From positions 1 to 26,513 of the forward strand of contig JBQMRQ010000125.1 of the NCBI GenBank assembly GCA_052174535.1: DNA of 26,513 bases, given 5' to 3'. This DNA comes from Arsenophonus sp052174535 (GTDB lineage Bacteria; Pseudomonadota; Gammaproteobacteria; Enterobacterales; Enterobacteriaceae). A model generated the notes under the pieces. The model ran no database searches, was not told the DNA's origin, and saw only the letters and a program-made list of their open reading frames with translations. This document shows positions 10,383-19,860 of the stretch, piece by piece. Position numbers and translations under genes: made by a program. How positions within the stretch are numbered: the stretch's first letter is position 1; each line of letters begins with the position of its first letter.

Positions 10383-11150
10383 ATGGTAATTGATATTCAA
10401 TTAATTTGTGAACCTGGGGCGCTTCTCAGGGTGCCTTATTGCTTATTGCTGATAAATGGAAGCTTAAACATACACCTACCGCATTAATGGTATTAGTACT
10501 TACATCTGAGTATTTACAACTAAAAAAATTATACGAACCTAAATTAGTCGGCATTTATGTTGATTTTATTTTAGGAGCGATGAGATACCGACGTAAATTT
10601 GGTAGGGAGCGCAATGAAGCTATTGCAAAAGCAGTTAGCATCAAAAAATTCTATTACCTCACGATTGTTGATACTACTGCCGGTCTTGTAGAAGGGGGAC
10701 CCCCCCTTTTTATCCTTGCAGCGCTAAAAATGTGAAATACGGCTATATGAACGTCATGCTGTAGTTGCAGCACTTCTTTATGACGGATTACAACAGGGTT
10801 ATTGCTGATCCTGAAATAAAAATTTGGTTAAAACAAAGAATGAGATTGCTACATACATCAAGCAATGATGTATTAACAACACTATCACACGAACCAAATG
10901 TAGTTTATCTTGATTCGATGTATTCTTATCGAAAAAAGTGTCTTAGTAAAAAAAGAAATAATAATTCTTCAAACTCCTGTTGGTAATAATGAAGATTCTA
11001 ACAACCTTTTAATTCCGTCAATAACGATAGCTAAACGCCGTTTTTGTGGTTAAACGACCTAATTATGCATCTCCACTAGCAGGAATCATCTCTACACAAG
11101 CAATGATCAAAACTAAAAAACATCGTTTTGATATTTATCTATTTTATACT
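10383..11150 (+). pseudogene. rsmJ: 16S rRNA (guanine1516-N2)-methyltransferase, frameshifted
   Basis: RsmJ would methylate G1516 of 16S rRNA. The order of conserved segments is preserved across several frames: QLICEPGA near the start, LVLTSEYLQLKKLYEPKLV, YVDFILGAM, RRKFG, EAIAKAVSIKK, DTTAGL, then VVAALLYDGLQQGY, VVYLDSMYS, KRRF, VKRPNYASPLAG and KHRFDIY. Frame changes occur near 10425, after about 10715, near 10800, near 10950 and near 11050. The SAM-binding loop that should read AGLGRDAF is destroyed by a G5-A-C7 tract at 10694-10706, and the YLDPMYP motif has lost its prolines. The ancestral start was probably the ATG at 10383. Position directly after prlC supports the name. Nearly all the length survives, so the loss is fairly recent. 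Confidence 0.93.
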
Positions 11151-11399
11151 AATTTTATTCTGTTAAATTTTTTTAAAAAAACAATTAAATTTTGATAAAA
11201 AGGAATATGTTATTTTAACAGAAACTTTTCTATAAAAAAATACTTCCCATTTATTTTTATAGTTCTAAAAATAGAATTTTTAATTATATTCATATAATGA
11301 ACATTAAAATAAATTTGCAAAAACTAAAAACAAATAGTAATTCAAGAAATGTTCTTATTAAATAAATGTTATTAATATTATTGGAGATAATTTATGAAG

Positions 11400-12815
11400 A
11401 GTTATTAGTAAATCTGCTATATGATGGGTCCAGGCTAAGGATCCGCTCTGATGCTTCGTGAAATCTGCTCTAAACCCTTAATAAGGGTGGATATTATTTA
11501 TCACCAGAATCACAACAGGTCAAATCTCCTTAGCCAGTTCCAACTTTCCTGAGCAGATGAGAGTAACTTAGATACCATTGAAAGGCTTATTGTTCTTGAA
11601 CAATAGTACTTCGTGCATCAACTTCATGCTTTCACTGTTGCAAAAGCCGATTCAATTAGATTTATCGTTTTTATTGATGCCCAGTGCTCTAACGGAAAGG
11701 TATAGAGTGTCAACCATTCTTCTCCATCTTTTTCCAATTTATCTTTATCGTTACAGGATATGCTGAAAACCTTATCAACAAAACATCAAGGGATTTATTA
11801 TCAGTAATATAACTCGCTCCGCTAGTATAACTCCACAGATCACCTTAACTCTTCTGTGCTGCATGCGTTTAGAAGAGCGAAGGAAGCACATCAATTATTT
11901 TGTGTACCCAGCAGCATTTGTGCTGCACATTAAAAAATATCTTTAGGATTGGATTCCAAAAACAAGGAACCCCATCTTCTGTAACAAGCCCGGGAGATAT
12001 AGTTAAGCTATGCAATCTAAGGGATTGATAAGTTCGGATCAGTTTAATGTTGACTTTCGATAAGCATCATCTAGCACAACAAGCTCTTTATGTCTATCTA
12101 CAGTGATATCGATAAATTAAGTAGAAGGAAAAGGTGATCATATTGCCTGACAGAGAACGGTCTGTGCCCGGCATAGAAAATAGAAATAAATGTAGCAATA
12201 TCTAGTTAAATCACATAAGCACCACATTATCAATGCTCTTTAAGGAATTCTCATTCTCATCTGCTGATTGGGTACAGCAGAAAGAGATGATATACTTTTT
12301 TATCGAAAAACGCCTACAGAGCTTCATGAAAATCACTGATATATATGTCTCACATATATATAGGGCAGAGTAGCAACTCTTCGCTATTTTTGTATGATTC
12401 AGATAAGGGAATAAGGAGTTATTGAAGCATATTCTGTCGCTACTACGATCTCCCTTTTTTTAATCTTAGGCACTTTAATCTCAATATCGCTAATATTCAT
12501 CTTGTAAGTTGCGGCGACAGATAATCATTACGATCGACGTTTTTAACGTTCATCGAGAAAGCGGGCTTGAGCATGTTGTTGCAGCATGCCTAGAACTCAT
12601 CTTCAACTAGGCTAGCTATCACCTCCCCCCGGTATAGGATTACGAATAAATTCATGCAAGGGATGACCAGATTATATCTAATTTCGTGGATGCCTATAGG
12701 ATAGGCTTTCATGGCATATTATCTCTTTATGTGTTGAAATTATTTATTAAATTAATCAGCAGAATACGTCATCATCTCCGAAACTCCATACATAATAAAT
12801 AAACATAACTCTACT
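11400..12815 (-). mobile_element. IS256-family insertion sequence relic, type 1, copy on minus strand
   Basis: Minus-strand transposase debris in the right order: NDYLSPQ, DIEIKVPKIKKRE, then a LPYIYLKGIS-like stretch, EDGVPCFW (11956-11979, from GDGALGFW), CCWVHK (11899-11916, from RCWVHK) and a 31-codon uninterrupted run near 11640-11730 containing LTLYTFPLEHW and IESAFATVK (family: FYDFPAEHW, PIESTFATVR). The end reads KLLSSAQESW and RFDLL, as in family C-termini. Many stops and shifts make it inactive. The 5' end of the element lies near 12815: that boundary segment also occurs at 14.31 and 22.29 kb. No clear target duplication was found. It sits between the rsmJ relic and galU. Confidence 0.85.
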
Positions 12816-13270
12816 TTTATGAGATTTTTTTATTAAAGGATAATTCCTAATTTATTAGGTTAATTTCATATTGAAAGCTAAAAAAATGTACTAACTTTTA
12901 ACATATTTAATTTAAAGTTAAAAACTGAAAATAAAGAAATCGAATTATCATCAAATTATGCCATAATATGGCTTATAATCAATAGCTTATAAATAATAAC
13001 TTATAATTGATAGCTTATCAGCAAATAATGAAAAAAAGAATAGATTAGCAATTTAAAATATGAAATGATAAATATCAAGTTATTTTAATGTTTAATTCAT
13101 CGATAGAACTATTATAATTATTCACTTTTCTCAGAATTATTAAGCTAGGTTAATTTTCTCTAGTTTGCTATTTATTTAGTATATTTTACTGATAAACTTG
13201 CTATAAAGGTTGTTAAAAAATCTATCAATCATATTTACATTAGCATATTGTATTTAGGTAACTTCAAAAA
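12816..13270. promoter_or_regulatory. Upstream region of galU
   Basis: AT-rich spacer with no gene. It holds a 13-bp perfect palindrome (12960-12972) running straight into a four-copy 14-bp tandem array (12972-13027), described separately. Elements resembling TTGTTA at about 13211 and an AT-rich -10 some 17 bases further could be the galU promoter, but I would not insist. A short hairpin (CCTAA-TTTA-TTAGG) lies near 12847. Confidence 0.35.
12972..13027. repeat. 14-bp tandem repeat array, four units
   Basis: Units begin exactly 14 bases apart at 12972, 12986, 13000 and 13014, each opening with CTTAT: CTTATAATCAATAG, CTTATAAATAATAA, CTTATAATTGATAG and CTTATCAGCAAATA. Units 1 and 3 differ at one or two bases; unit 4 diverges after CTTAT. 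The 13-bp palindrome GCCATAATATGGC (12960-12972) abuts the array. It lies 244 bases before the galU start. Iteron-like binding sites or leftover slippage are both possible. Confidence 0.75.
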
Positions 13271-14185
13271 ATGCAATTAAAAAAAGCGACAAAAAAAGTT
13301 AGCAAAGCAGTTATACCTGTCGCTGGATTAGGAACTCGTATGTTGCCGGCAACGAAAGCGATTCCTAAAGAAATGTTGCCTTTAGCGGATAAACCACTTA
13401 TTCAGTATGTAGTAAATGAATGTATATCTGCTGGTATTCATGAAATTATCTTAGTTACTCACTCTTCAAAGAATTCAATAGAAAACCATTTTGATACTAG
13501 TTTTGAACTAGAAGCGATTTTAGAAAAACGAGTTAAACGGCAATTATTAAATGATGTGCAATCCATATGTCCAAGTCATGTCACAATTATGCAAACAAGA
13601 CAAGGTATCGCAAAAGGTCTTGGACATGCTATTTTATGCGCCAAACCATTGGTAGGAGAGGAACCTTTTACTGTAGTTTTACCTGATGTAATTATTGATC
13701 AATACTCATCGGATTTAAAACAGTATAATTTAACTGCGATGTTGAAACGTTATCATGAAACATCAGCCAGCCAAATTCTTGTTGAACCTGTACCAAAGGA
13801 ATCTGTATCTAATTATGGTGTTGTAGATTGTGATAGGTATGAATTAAAACCCGGTGAAAGTAAAGTTATTAAAGGTGTTATTGAAAAACCTAAAATTGAT
13901 CAGGCACCATCTAACTTATCTATTGTAGGTCGTTATGTATTTTCAGAGAAAATATGGTCTTTATTAAAGAAAACACCACTAGGTGCAGGTGATGAAATCC
14001 AGTTAACTGATGCGATTGAAATGCTAATAAAAGGAGAAACCGTTGAAGCTTATCATTTACAAGGTAATAGCCATGATTGTGGTAATAAATTAGGTTATAT
14101 GAAAGCATTTGTTGAATATAGTATGCAACATGAATTTTTAGGCAACGAATTTTCAGCATGGGTAAAAAATATATTAGATTGTTAA
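13271..14185 (+). CDS. galU: UTP-glucose-1-phosphate uridylyltransferase
   Basis: Makes UDP-glucose from UTP and glucose-1-phosphate in the cytosol, supplying lipopolysaccharide and other envelope sugars and galactose metabolism. The 304-residue product aligns over its full length with enterobacterial GalU (302 in E. coli). The nucleotide-binding signature GLGTRMLPATKAIPKEMLP is at residues 19-37, the metal-binding aspartate lies in LPDVIID (D139), the sugar-phosphate lysine in VIEKPK (K206), and DEIQLTDAI and HDCGNKLGY follow. No frameshift or unusual replacement was seen. The start has AGG about ten bases upstream and gives a slightly longer basic N-terminus than E. coli. It stands alone, with IS debris on both sides; I see no convincing terminator directly after the stop. 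Confidence 0.98.
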   Translation: MQLKKATKKVSKAVIPVAGLGTRMLPATKAIPKEMLPLADKPLIQYVVNECISAGIHEIILVTHSSKNSIENHFDTSFELEAILEKRVKRQLLNDVQSICPSHVTIMQTRQGIAKGLGHAILCAKPLVGEEPFTVVLPDVIIDQYSSDLKQYNLTAMLKRYHETSASQILVEPVPKESVSNYGVVDCDRYELKPGESKVIKGVIEKPKIDQAPSNLSIVGRYVFSEKIWSLLKKTPLGAGDEIQLTDAIEMLIKGETVEAYHLQGNSHDCGNKLGYMKAFVEYSMQHEFLGNEFSAWVKNILDC

Positions 14186-14304
14186 TCATTAATAATGATG
14201 GATAATTATTCAAATTAATAAAAAATTAATATGGTTTTTATATAACATTGTTTATTATTTTATATAAATTTATTACAACGAATTTTATTTGTGCATAAAA
14301 ATAA

Positions 14305-14460
14305 AAAAGTTATGCTCATTTCAGCTATATATTAAGTTTCTGCGATTCTGGTGTAGTGGTGTATCCTGTTGATTGATTTAGTGAATCTCTCTAACAATAG
14401 AGAGATGATATCCTATATTGTTAAAATCATTTATGAAATGAATGAGCAGGATATTCTATT
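14305..14460 (+). mobile_element. 5'-end fragment of the type 1 IS256-family element
   Basis: The segment starting AAGTTATGCTCATTTC (about 14308) is shared with 22.29 kb (16 identical bases, then GAGAGATGATAT identical after a gapped stretch) and, more diverged, with the complement of the DNA just inside 12815. In both other places it immediately precedes the transposase reading frame. Here no transposase motif follows at the expected distance, so this looks like a solo left end. It includes a perfect 9-bp hairpin (ATCTCTCTA-ACAA-TAGAGAGAT, 14385-14406) not kept at 22.37 kb. Confidence 0.6.
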
Positions 14461-16130
14461 ATATCCAAAACTTTTACATCAAAAATAAGTATAATTTATT
14501 TAATTATACCTTATAAAAAGAATTTTTATTAAAATTGTAATCATTTTACGCATCTCTTCTATCGGTTATCTTCATCGTTCTCTGTTTGGCGAACGAAGTA
14601 TTATTTTAGACAACCTGTTTAGTTGATATATCACAATTTTAGGTATTAAAAGCACATATTTAGAGGTAGAATTATAGTTAAAATATGAAAACTATTTCTA
14701 TCCATCAATAATGGATGATAGTGGTATTACGTAAAATTTTTAGTTATTGGGGGATAAAACATAATTTTAGTAATCTTAAGGAACTTAAGATGTTTTAACT
14801 AACTCATATCAACTTAGCGATTAGGCGAATATACTGGATATAGATAGCTGCTAAAGCAGAAACCAGCTATAAAGCTATAGGTTAAACTAATTCTAACAAT
14901 AAATGTTGAGATATTTAATATAATTATCAATGATAGCTATTACAAGAGTGATGTTTTACTACCAGGCGAATTTCTGATATTTAAATATCTAAAACTTTAG
15001 ATCTGATGCAGCTTTTTATCTTATATTACTCAGTAAAGTGGATATTTACTAAAAGTACAAATAAGCGGTATTGTATTCGGATTGAGTCATATTGTCAGTT
15101 ATCAGGTAAAACTGACGTTAAAATGGATAGAGATTAATCCGCCCCCGTATTTAACTATTTATGATGATATGTATAAAGCGGCGCAAAATATCGTTATTAG
15201 CGGTGTTAGATTATTGAAAAACGGGGTAAATCTGTGGGTTTTTAAGATAATGGAATGGATTAAAATAATTCTTTTAAGTCTATAATTTAACAGTCATCGA
15301 TAAATTAGAGTTAGAAACTTACTATTCTACGGTAGAAAATTTAATAATTTAAGTCAACGTGAGGGAGGAGCATCTTCATTAGCGATAGAAAATAAAAACT
15401 TCTTTTTGCAATAAATTATACCTTTTTATAGCTAGCTAATTCATTAACTACAGGCGATGAAATTATATTTTTCACTGAAAACAGAAAAGATAAATAATAG
15501 ATACCACTAATTATATAAGAAGCGAATTTTAATATTGATGAACAATATGAATTGTTAGCATAATGCTATGATGATGTGATGGTTATTTCACTAGTAAAGT
15601 GAAAATCATAACTTTAGTGATAGTATTAATACCTTCATTCTTGAACATGATTCCTATCATAACAGGAAAAGCATTATAGGATACTGCCAATGAATCGTGT
15701 TGTCATTATCTATTGTAACGTATCTATCATTATCTTTTAAATTAACATTTATAGCCTGATGAGGAAACTATGTTTATCGGTGTTAGAAAAAGAGGTAGGG
15801 GTACACCACCGTAACAATGTTTTTATCTGCAGAATTTATTATGGATAATACATAAAAATAAAACAGATTTTTAGGAAAAAGCATTTAACTCAATGGAGAA
15901 TAGCCGTTAAGTTAAGGATAGACACTAAGTGATTAAGCCGAATTTCAGTGTTAATAACATCATTTTATGGAGTTTATTTCAATTTATTGGATTTCACCTC
16001 ACCAAGATAAAAGTAATGTAAAATCTTTTCTTATTTTTGCATAGTAACCGATGCTTTTAGCAAAAAATTATGATAAGCTTAATTTAAGTTTACTGAGTTA
16101 TTTAACTAAATAAATAACTTTATCTTTAAC
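14461..16130. other. Decayed DNA between galU and ybhL
   Basis: No gene recognised. Plus-strand peptides that look protein-like but match nothing I know include KAAQNIVISGVRLLKNG (about 15170-15220, within an open stretch of 67 codons at 15082-15285) and GGASSLAIENKNFF near 15370. Stops are frequent in all frames. Several former genes could be buried here. The last 100 bases presumably contain the ybhL promoter, which I cannot place. Confidence 0.35.
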
Positions 16131-16152
16131 AAAAATGATGAGGATAATCATC

Positions 16153-16863
16153 ATGGATCAATTTGAACGTCGAAATGATTCGATTGTCCAGCGTGCTGGT
16201 GCAGGTATTCAAACCTATATGACACAAGTTTATGGCTGGATGACGGTAGGTTTGTTATTAACAACATTTGTTGCTTGGTATGCAATTAATAATAGTAATA
16301 TTATTATGTATATGGCAACCCATAGTTGGGTATTGATAGGCCTCATTATTGCTGAATTTGCATTGGTTATAGGATTATCATTTCTGTTGCCTAAATTAAG
16401 TGGAGCGTTGGCAACAACAATGTTTATGCTCTATTCAGCGCTAACAGGATTAACGATTTCCTTAGTATTAGTTGCTTATACTGGTGCTTCTGTGGCCAGC
16501 ACCTTCTTTATCACTAGCACTATGTTCGGAGCACTTAGTTCTTATGGTTATACAACTAAACGCAGCTTAAGTGGCATTGGTAGCTTCTTATTTATGGCTC
16601 TAATCGGCCTGATTATTGCTTCAATAGTCAATATTTGGATGCAAAGTTCTGGCTTAACATTGATTATTAGCTACGCTGGTGTATTAATCTTTTCAGGTTT
16701 GACGGCTTATGATACACAGAAACTAAAAGACATGGGCAGCCAAATTGATAGTCGTGATCAAGAAGGTATGCGTAAATATGCTATTCTTGGTGCGTTAACA
16801 CTCTATTTAGATTTTATTAACTTATTCTTAATGATGTTACGTATTCTTGGCGATCGCCGTTAA
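16153..16863 (+). CDS. ybhL: BAX-inhibitor-1 family inner membrane protein
   Basis: Integral inner membrane protein of the BI-1/YccA family, similar in length (236 residues) and sequence to E. coli YbhL (234 as remembered). A short polar N-terminus is followed by about seven hydrophobic segments. Family-typical stretches are GIQTYMTQVYGWMTVGLLL near the start, LFMALIGLIIAS in the middle, LTAYDTQKLKDMGSQID and ILGALTLYLDFINLFLMMLR near the end, with the conserved acidic residues of the last helices present. The molecular role is uncertain in bacteria; the eukaryotic relatives affect calcium leak and cell death, and YccA modulates FtsH. I take the ATG at 16153 rather than the one 18 bases upstream because AGGAT lies eight bases before it and the protein then starts MDQFERR like YbhL. 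Single gene with its own terminator. Confidence 0.95.
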   Translation: MDQFERRNDSIVQRAGAGIQTYMTQVYGWMTVGLLLTTFVAWYAINNSNIIMYMATHSWVLIGLIIAEFALVIGLSFLLPKLSGALATTMFMLYSALTGLTISLVLVAYTGASVASTFFITSTMFGALSSYGYTTKRSLSGIGSFLFMALIGLIIASIVNIWMQSSGLTLIISYAGVLIFSGLTAYDTQKLKDMGSQIDSRDQEGMRKYAILGALTLYLDFINLFLMMLRILGDRR

Positions 16864-16881
16864 TTTAATCTGATTTATTAA

Positions 16882-16914
16882 AAATCCTACTAAGCAACTT
16901 AGTGGGATTTTTTA
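16882..16914 (+). terminator. Rho-independent terminator of ybhL
   Basis: A 13-bp stem (16882-16894 with 16898-16910, one G-T pair) closes a three-base CAA loop and runs into a T tract, 19 bases after the ybhL stop. Confidence 0.93.
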
Positions 16915-18119
16915 TTTTATCATTTAGACAATTTTGCCTGAATAATTAATAAACCGGAGCTGTATATTTGCTTTGTTTTTGGGGTACACATAATGAAATA
17001 ATTAATATACCTCAAAGCTATGGGGGGACCCGTAACACTACAAAATCAAAATTTTTAAAAATTTTCAAACTGAATAAAATGTTGAATAGGAAATTTATGC
17101 AGCAAAATTTTATAGCCAAACTAATATATTTTATTAGCGAAATTCTAGCTTGATAACAATACTACTGATATCATAAAAACAAATACACCAATAAACGTTT
17201 GTTGTTGAGTTGAGAAAATCAGAGATATCAGTAAATCAAAAATAACTAATAAAAAATCGTATATCCTTATCGTAGGATATAAATAATTAACTAAAAATAG
17301 AATTTTTTAACAAAAAATACTATTAATTAGTACTAATATTGCCTGAAAGGTAGTAATAAGTAATACTAGTATCGCTTTACTGATAAAAATTTTCCAGGTA
17401 GAGTTTAGCAGTAAAAGCAGCAACTATATAATCTAGTGAACTTTATTTAGGCTAGCGAAAATTGACAATGAAATAACTAATTAAATACACCAATGGTCTT
17501 AATTAATGCTATCAGCAATATGATCTAATAAATTATTTATATCAAATATAGTATATCTTATATCAATGGCGTGAATGATTAATTCGTTATTATTTTGTGC
17601 TATTTGCTTTTTAGCAACTGTTATTGATTAGTTTTATGAATTGGTTAACCGTATTAATGGACAGTAAAACCTCTGGGCTCTATTAGAGTTTTTAGGATCA
17701 AGAATAAAATCAGTTAAATCGGCATTGTTTTTGCAGCACCACAGCTGGCAGTTACTAAAATTTTCTAAAAAAGTATCGCTAATAACGTCTTACGGTTATT
17801 AATTATTTCAGCAACTTACTGATTGTTATTGAGTAATAACACTTTAGAAAAGTCGTCAATTTTAACAATTTTTGTATTAATTTAATAAAATTTTAGCTTT
17901 ATTATTGTTAATAATAAGTATTGTAGTGTTAGTTTTATCTAAAAAAATATGACTAAAGAAATAAAGAAATAATATCATTTAAAAATAACAGGCAGGATAA
18001 TTAGGATTGCGCAGGTTTTTGACTATTCTAGTAGTACTATAATTCTTTGATAATCAACGTACAGACACTGGAGAATACTCTCTTTGATTAAGTATGCAGC
18101 ACACTTTAATTCAGTGAGC
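16915..18119. other. Decayed DNA downstream of ybhL
   Basis: No gene recognised on either strand. Plus-strand snippets such as FMNWLTVLMDSKTSG (about 17635-17680) and VFAAPQLAVTKIF (about 17725-17765) resemble transporter sequence, but they are too short to name. A G6 run lies at 17022-17027. Stops are dense in all frames. Confidence 0.35.
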
Positions 18120-18450
18120 TTAATAAATATTGCGGCAGTGGTGAAAAAAGAAATTAATTAGTAGAACAAAATAAATATCACCGGCCAGAAATAGGGTTTG
18201 TAAACTATTAACAAAATAATAAACCGGGATTAAATAAGGTGGTCAACCCTCATTGAATAACTACCGGGACACTATATTAATTTCAAAATAAATCTTGAAT
18301 TTTATTGTCAATAAAAACAGCATTTAATGCAACAAGAGCAGCGTTAAATTGATTACAGATTAAGATAGAAAATAATAATTTCATGTCAATGGTTTTAGCC
18401 AGATAAAGACTGGTAATAATAAATAATAACCAAAGTAAATCATAATTCAA
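18120..18450 (-). pseudogene. Remnant of an integral membrane protein
   Basis: Two uninterrupted minus-strand pieces lie close together: 18283-18450 (55 codons, containing LLWLLFIITSLYLAKTID and FNAALVALNAVFIDN) and 18120-18242 (40 codons, PPYLIPVYYFVN, then LFLAGDIYFVLLINFFF). Both are strongly hydrophobic with charged or polar breaks as expected for membrane helices, and they are 40 bases apart, so they probably come from one gene. I cannot name the family. The gene was convergent with ybhL. Neither piece has a start codon with a ribosome binding site. Confidence 0.45.
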
Positions 18451-18659
18451 GATATTCTAAAATAAATATCTTTACTATCATGCAAAGTAGGACGATGAAG
18501 AAGCATAATAGTTAATAGAGTAACGCAGCTTGAAAGCTATGCCTCTCCTCTCTATGCATATTATTTTAATGGAAAGTAGTAAATCTTACATATTGTTTGT
18601 TGCATTCGGTGACAATTATTAATGTAGTCACTATAGCACTGACTACGGTAATAATGATA

Positions 18660-19860
18660 CTAATCGCACCTGAATAATAAAATGTTAGTTAACACCTGCG
18701 AATTAAACAAGAAGTTTAATTCAGTATTAACTAATAATAGTATTATAATTGCTATTTTAGCCTTGATGTCACTAAGTTTACCGAATTCTTTTAGTATAAA
18801 ATCCTTCACAAAATAAGTTATGTCAGCAAAAGGTTTTTTGCTTTGCAAACAAAGCAATTTGTAGCCATCTCTATATTTCAATTGTCGCAGTTTTAAACAA
18901 TCTTCTTTTAGTCCAGATATAATTGGATAAATACGATCATCCACCATGGAGAATCTACTCAGTCATTTTTTAATCAGCTGATATAACTTCATATTTTGGA
19001 TGTGTAATCCATTATCAATAACTATCTAATTATCTAGTTTTATTATACGATGGGGGTAAGCAACTAATTTCATGTTCGCTGATAAAAGTTTCATACTATT
19101 TAGTTTCATCTAAGAAAAGGATGGGCTTTTATTAATGATCAACTCAAAACATCTAATATACTCTGCATTAAACTCTTCAAAAATATTATCGCTCACATGA
19201 GCCTACTATTGATCTCATATAATTAAAATCGCTATTTGTTTTTTCTTTTATCTCATCCTCCCTCATCTCTTCTGCGTTTTCTAGCTTTCCTATGTAAAAT
19301 ATAACGTTTCCTTTGATAGATTTAGGTAAAAATGTTTCGTTAATTTCAATAATATCACTTAGTGTATTTATGGTTACTGTAGAAATTCAATCAATAAGAC
19401 AGTAATGACATCTAAACCCTGTTTTTAAATCAATACCTATTTGTTTTTCTCACTTCCCCCACAAAGTCAATCTATTCAAGATACATTGAGATAACTAAAC
19501 CATTTATCCTTGTGATACAGTTTCGCTAGAAGACTTTTATTAAAATTGTTAATTATTTTCATATAATTGTTAATTTTGCAACAATATCGCTGTAATTCTA
19601 ATAAATATTCCCAGTGAATAACATGTTCGCTATGATAACATAAATAGAATAAAATAAAATAAGTCGCTTCAATGCATGAATTGAAGTTATCTGACAGATT
19701 ATTATCGAGCTATCTAATTAGATGCAGTTTTATGTTGGTATAGGGATAAATGAAAAGAGTCTACTTGATCTGTATGATCTTTGCTTTTTCATGGTAACTA
19801 CTATAGCAAAATCCTTCAGTACAATGGATTTCTACTAATAATCCTTTCTAACATAACTGT
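18660..19860 (-). pseudogene. Family A relic, copy A4 (C-terminal half)
   Basis: Minus-strand homologue of A2 (7.21-8.25 kb) and A3. The complement of 19489-19509 is identical to 7542-7562. In order it reads, across shifting frames, HCIEATYF, LAKLYHKDK, INETFLPKSIKGN, IFYIGKLENAEEMRED, FLDETK and ETFISEHEISCL. It ends in the longest open piece of the family, 95 codons at 18660-18947, starting MVDDRIYPIISGLKEDC and containing RDGYKLLCLQSKKPFADI. This copy preserves the cleanest peptides and is the best one for a profile search. No family is recognised. It lies 10 kb from the others and in the opposite orientation to A2. Confidence 0.6.

Noticed and set aside
10284..10487. Open frame overlapping the end of prlC
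   Set aside because: Its first part is the prlC sequence in another frame and its second part is rsmJ debris.
13920..14213. Open frame of 97 codons on the minus strand of galU
   Set aside because: Entirely antisense to the conserved galU coding sequence, with no family features; a shadow frame.
14385..14406. Perfect 9-bp hairpin as the galU terminator
   Set aside because: It is 200 bases past the galU stop, has no T tract, and lies inside the IS end fragment.
16135..16863. Longer ybhL start at the upstream ATG
   Set aside because: That ATG would use part of the ribosome binding site of the inner ATG, and the extra residues MMRIII are not family-like; 16153 fits better.
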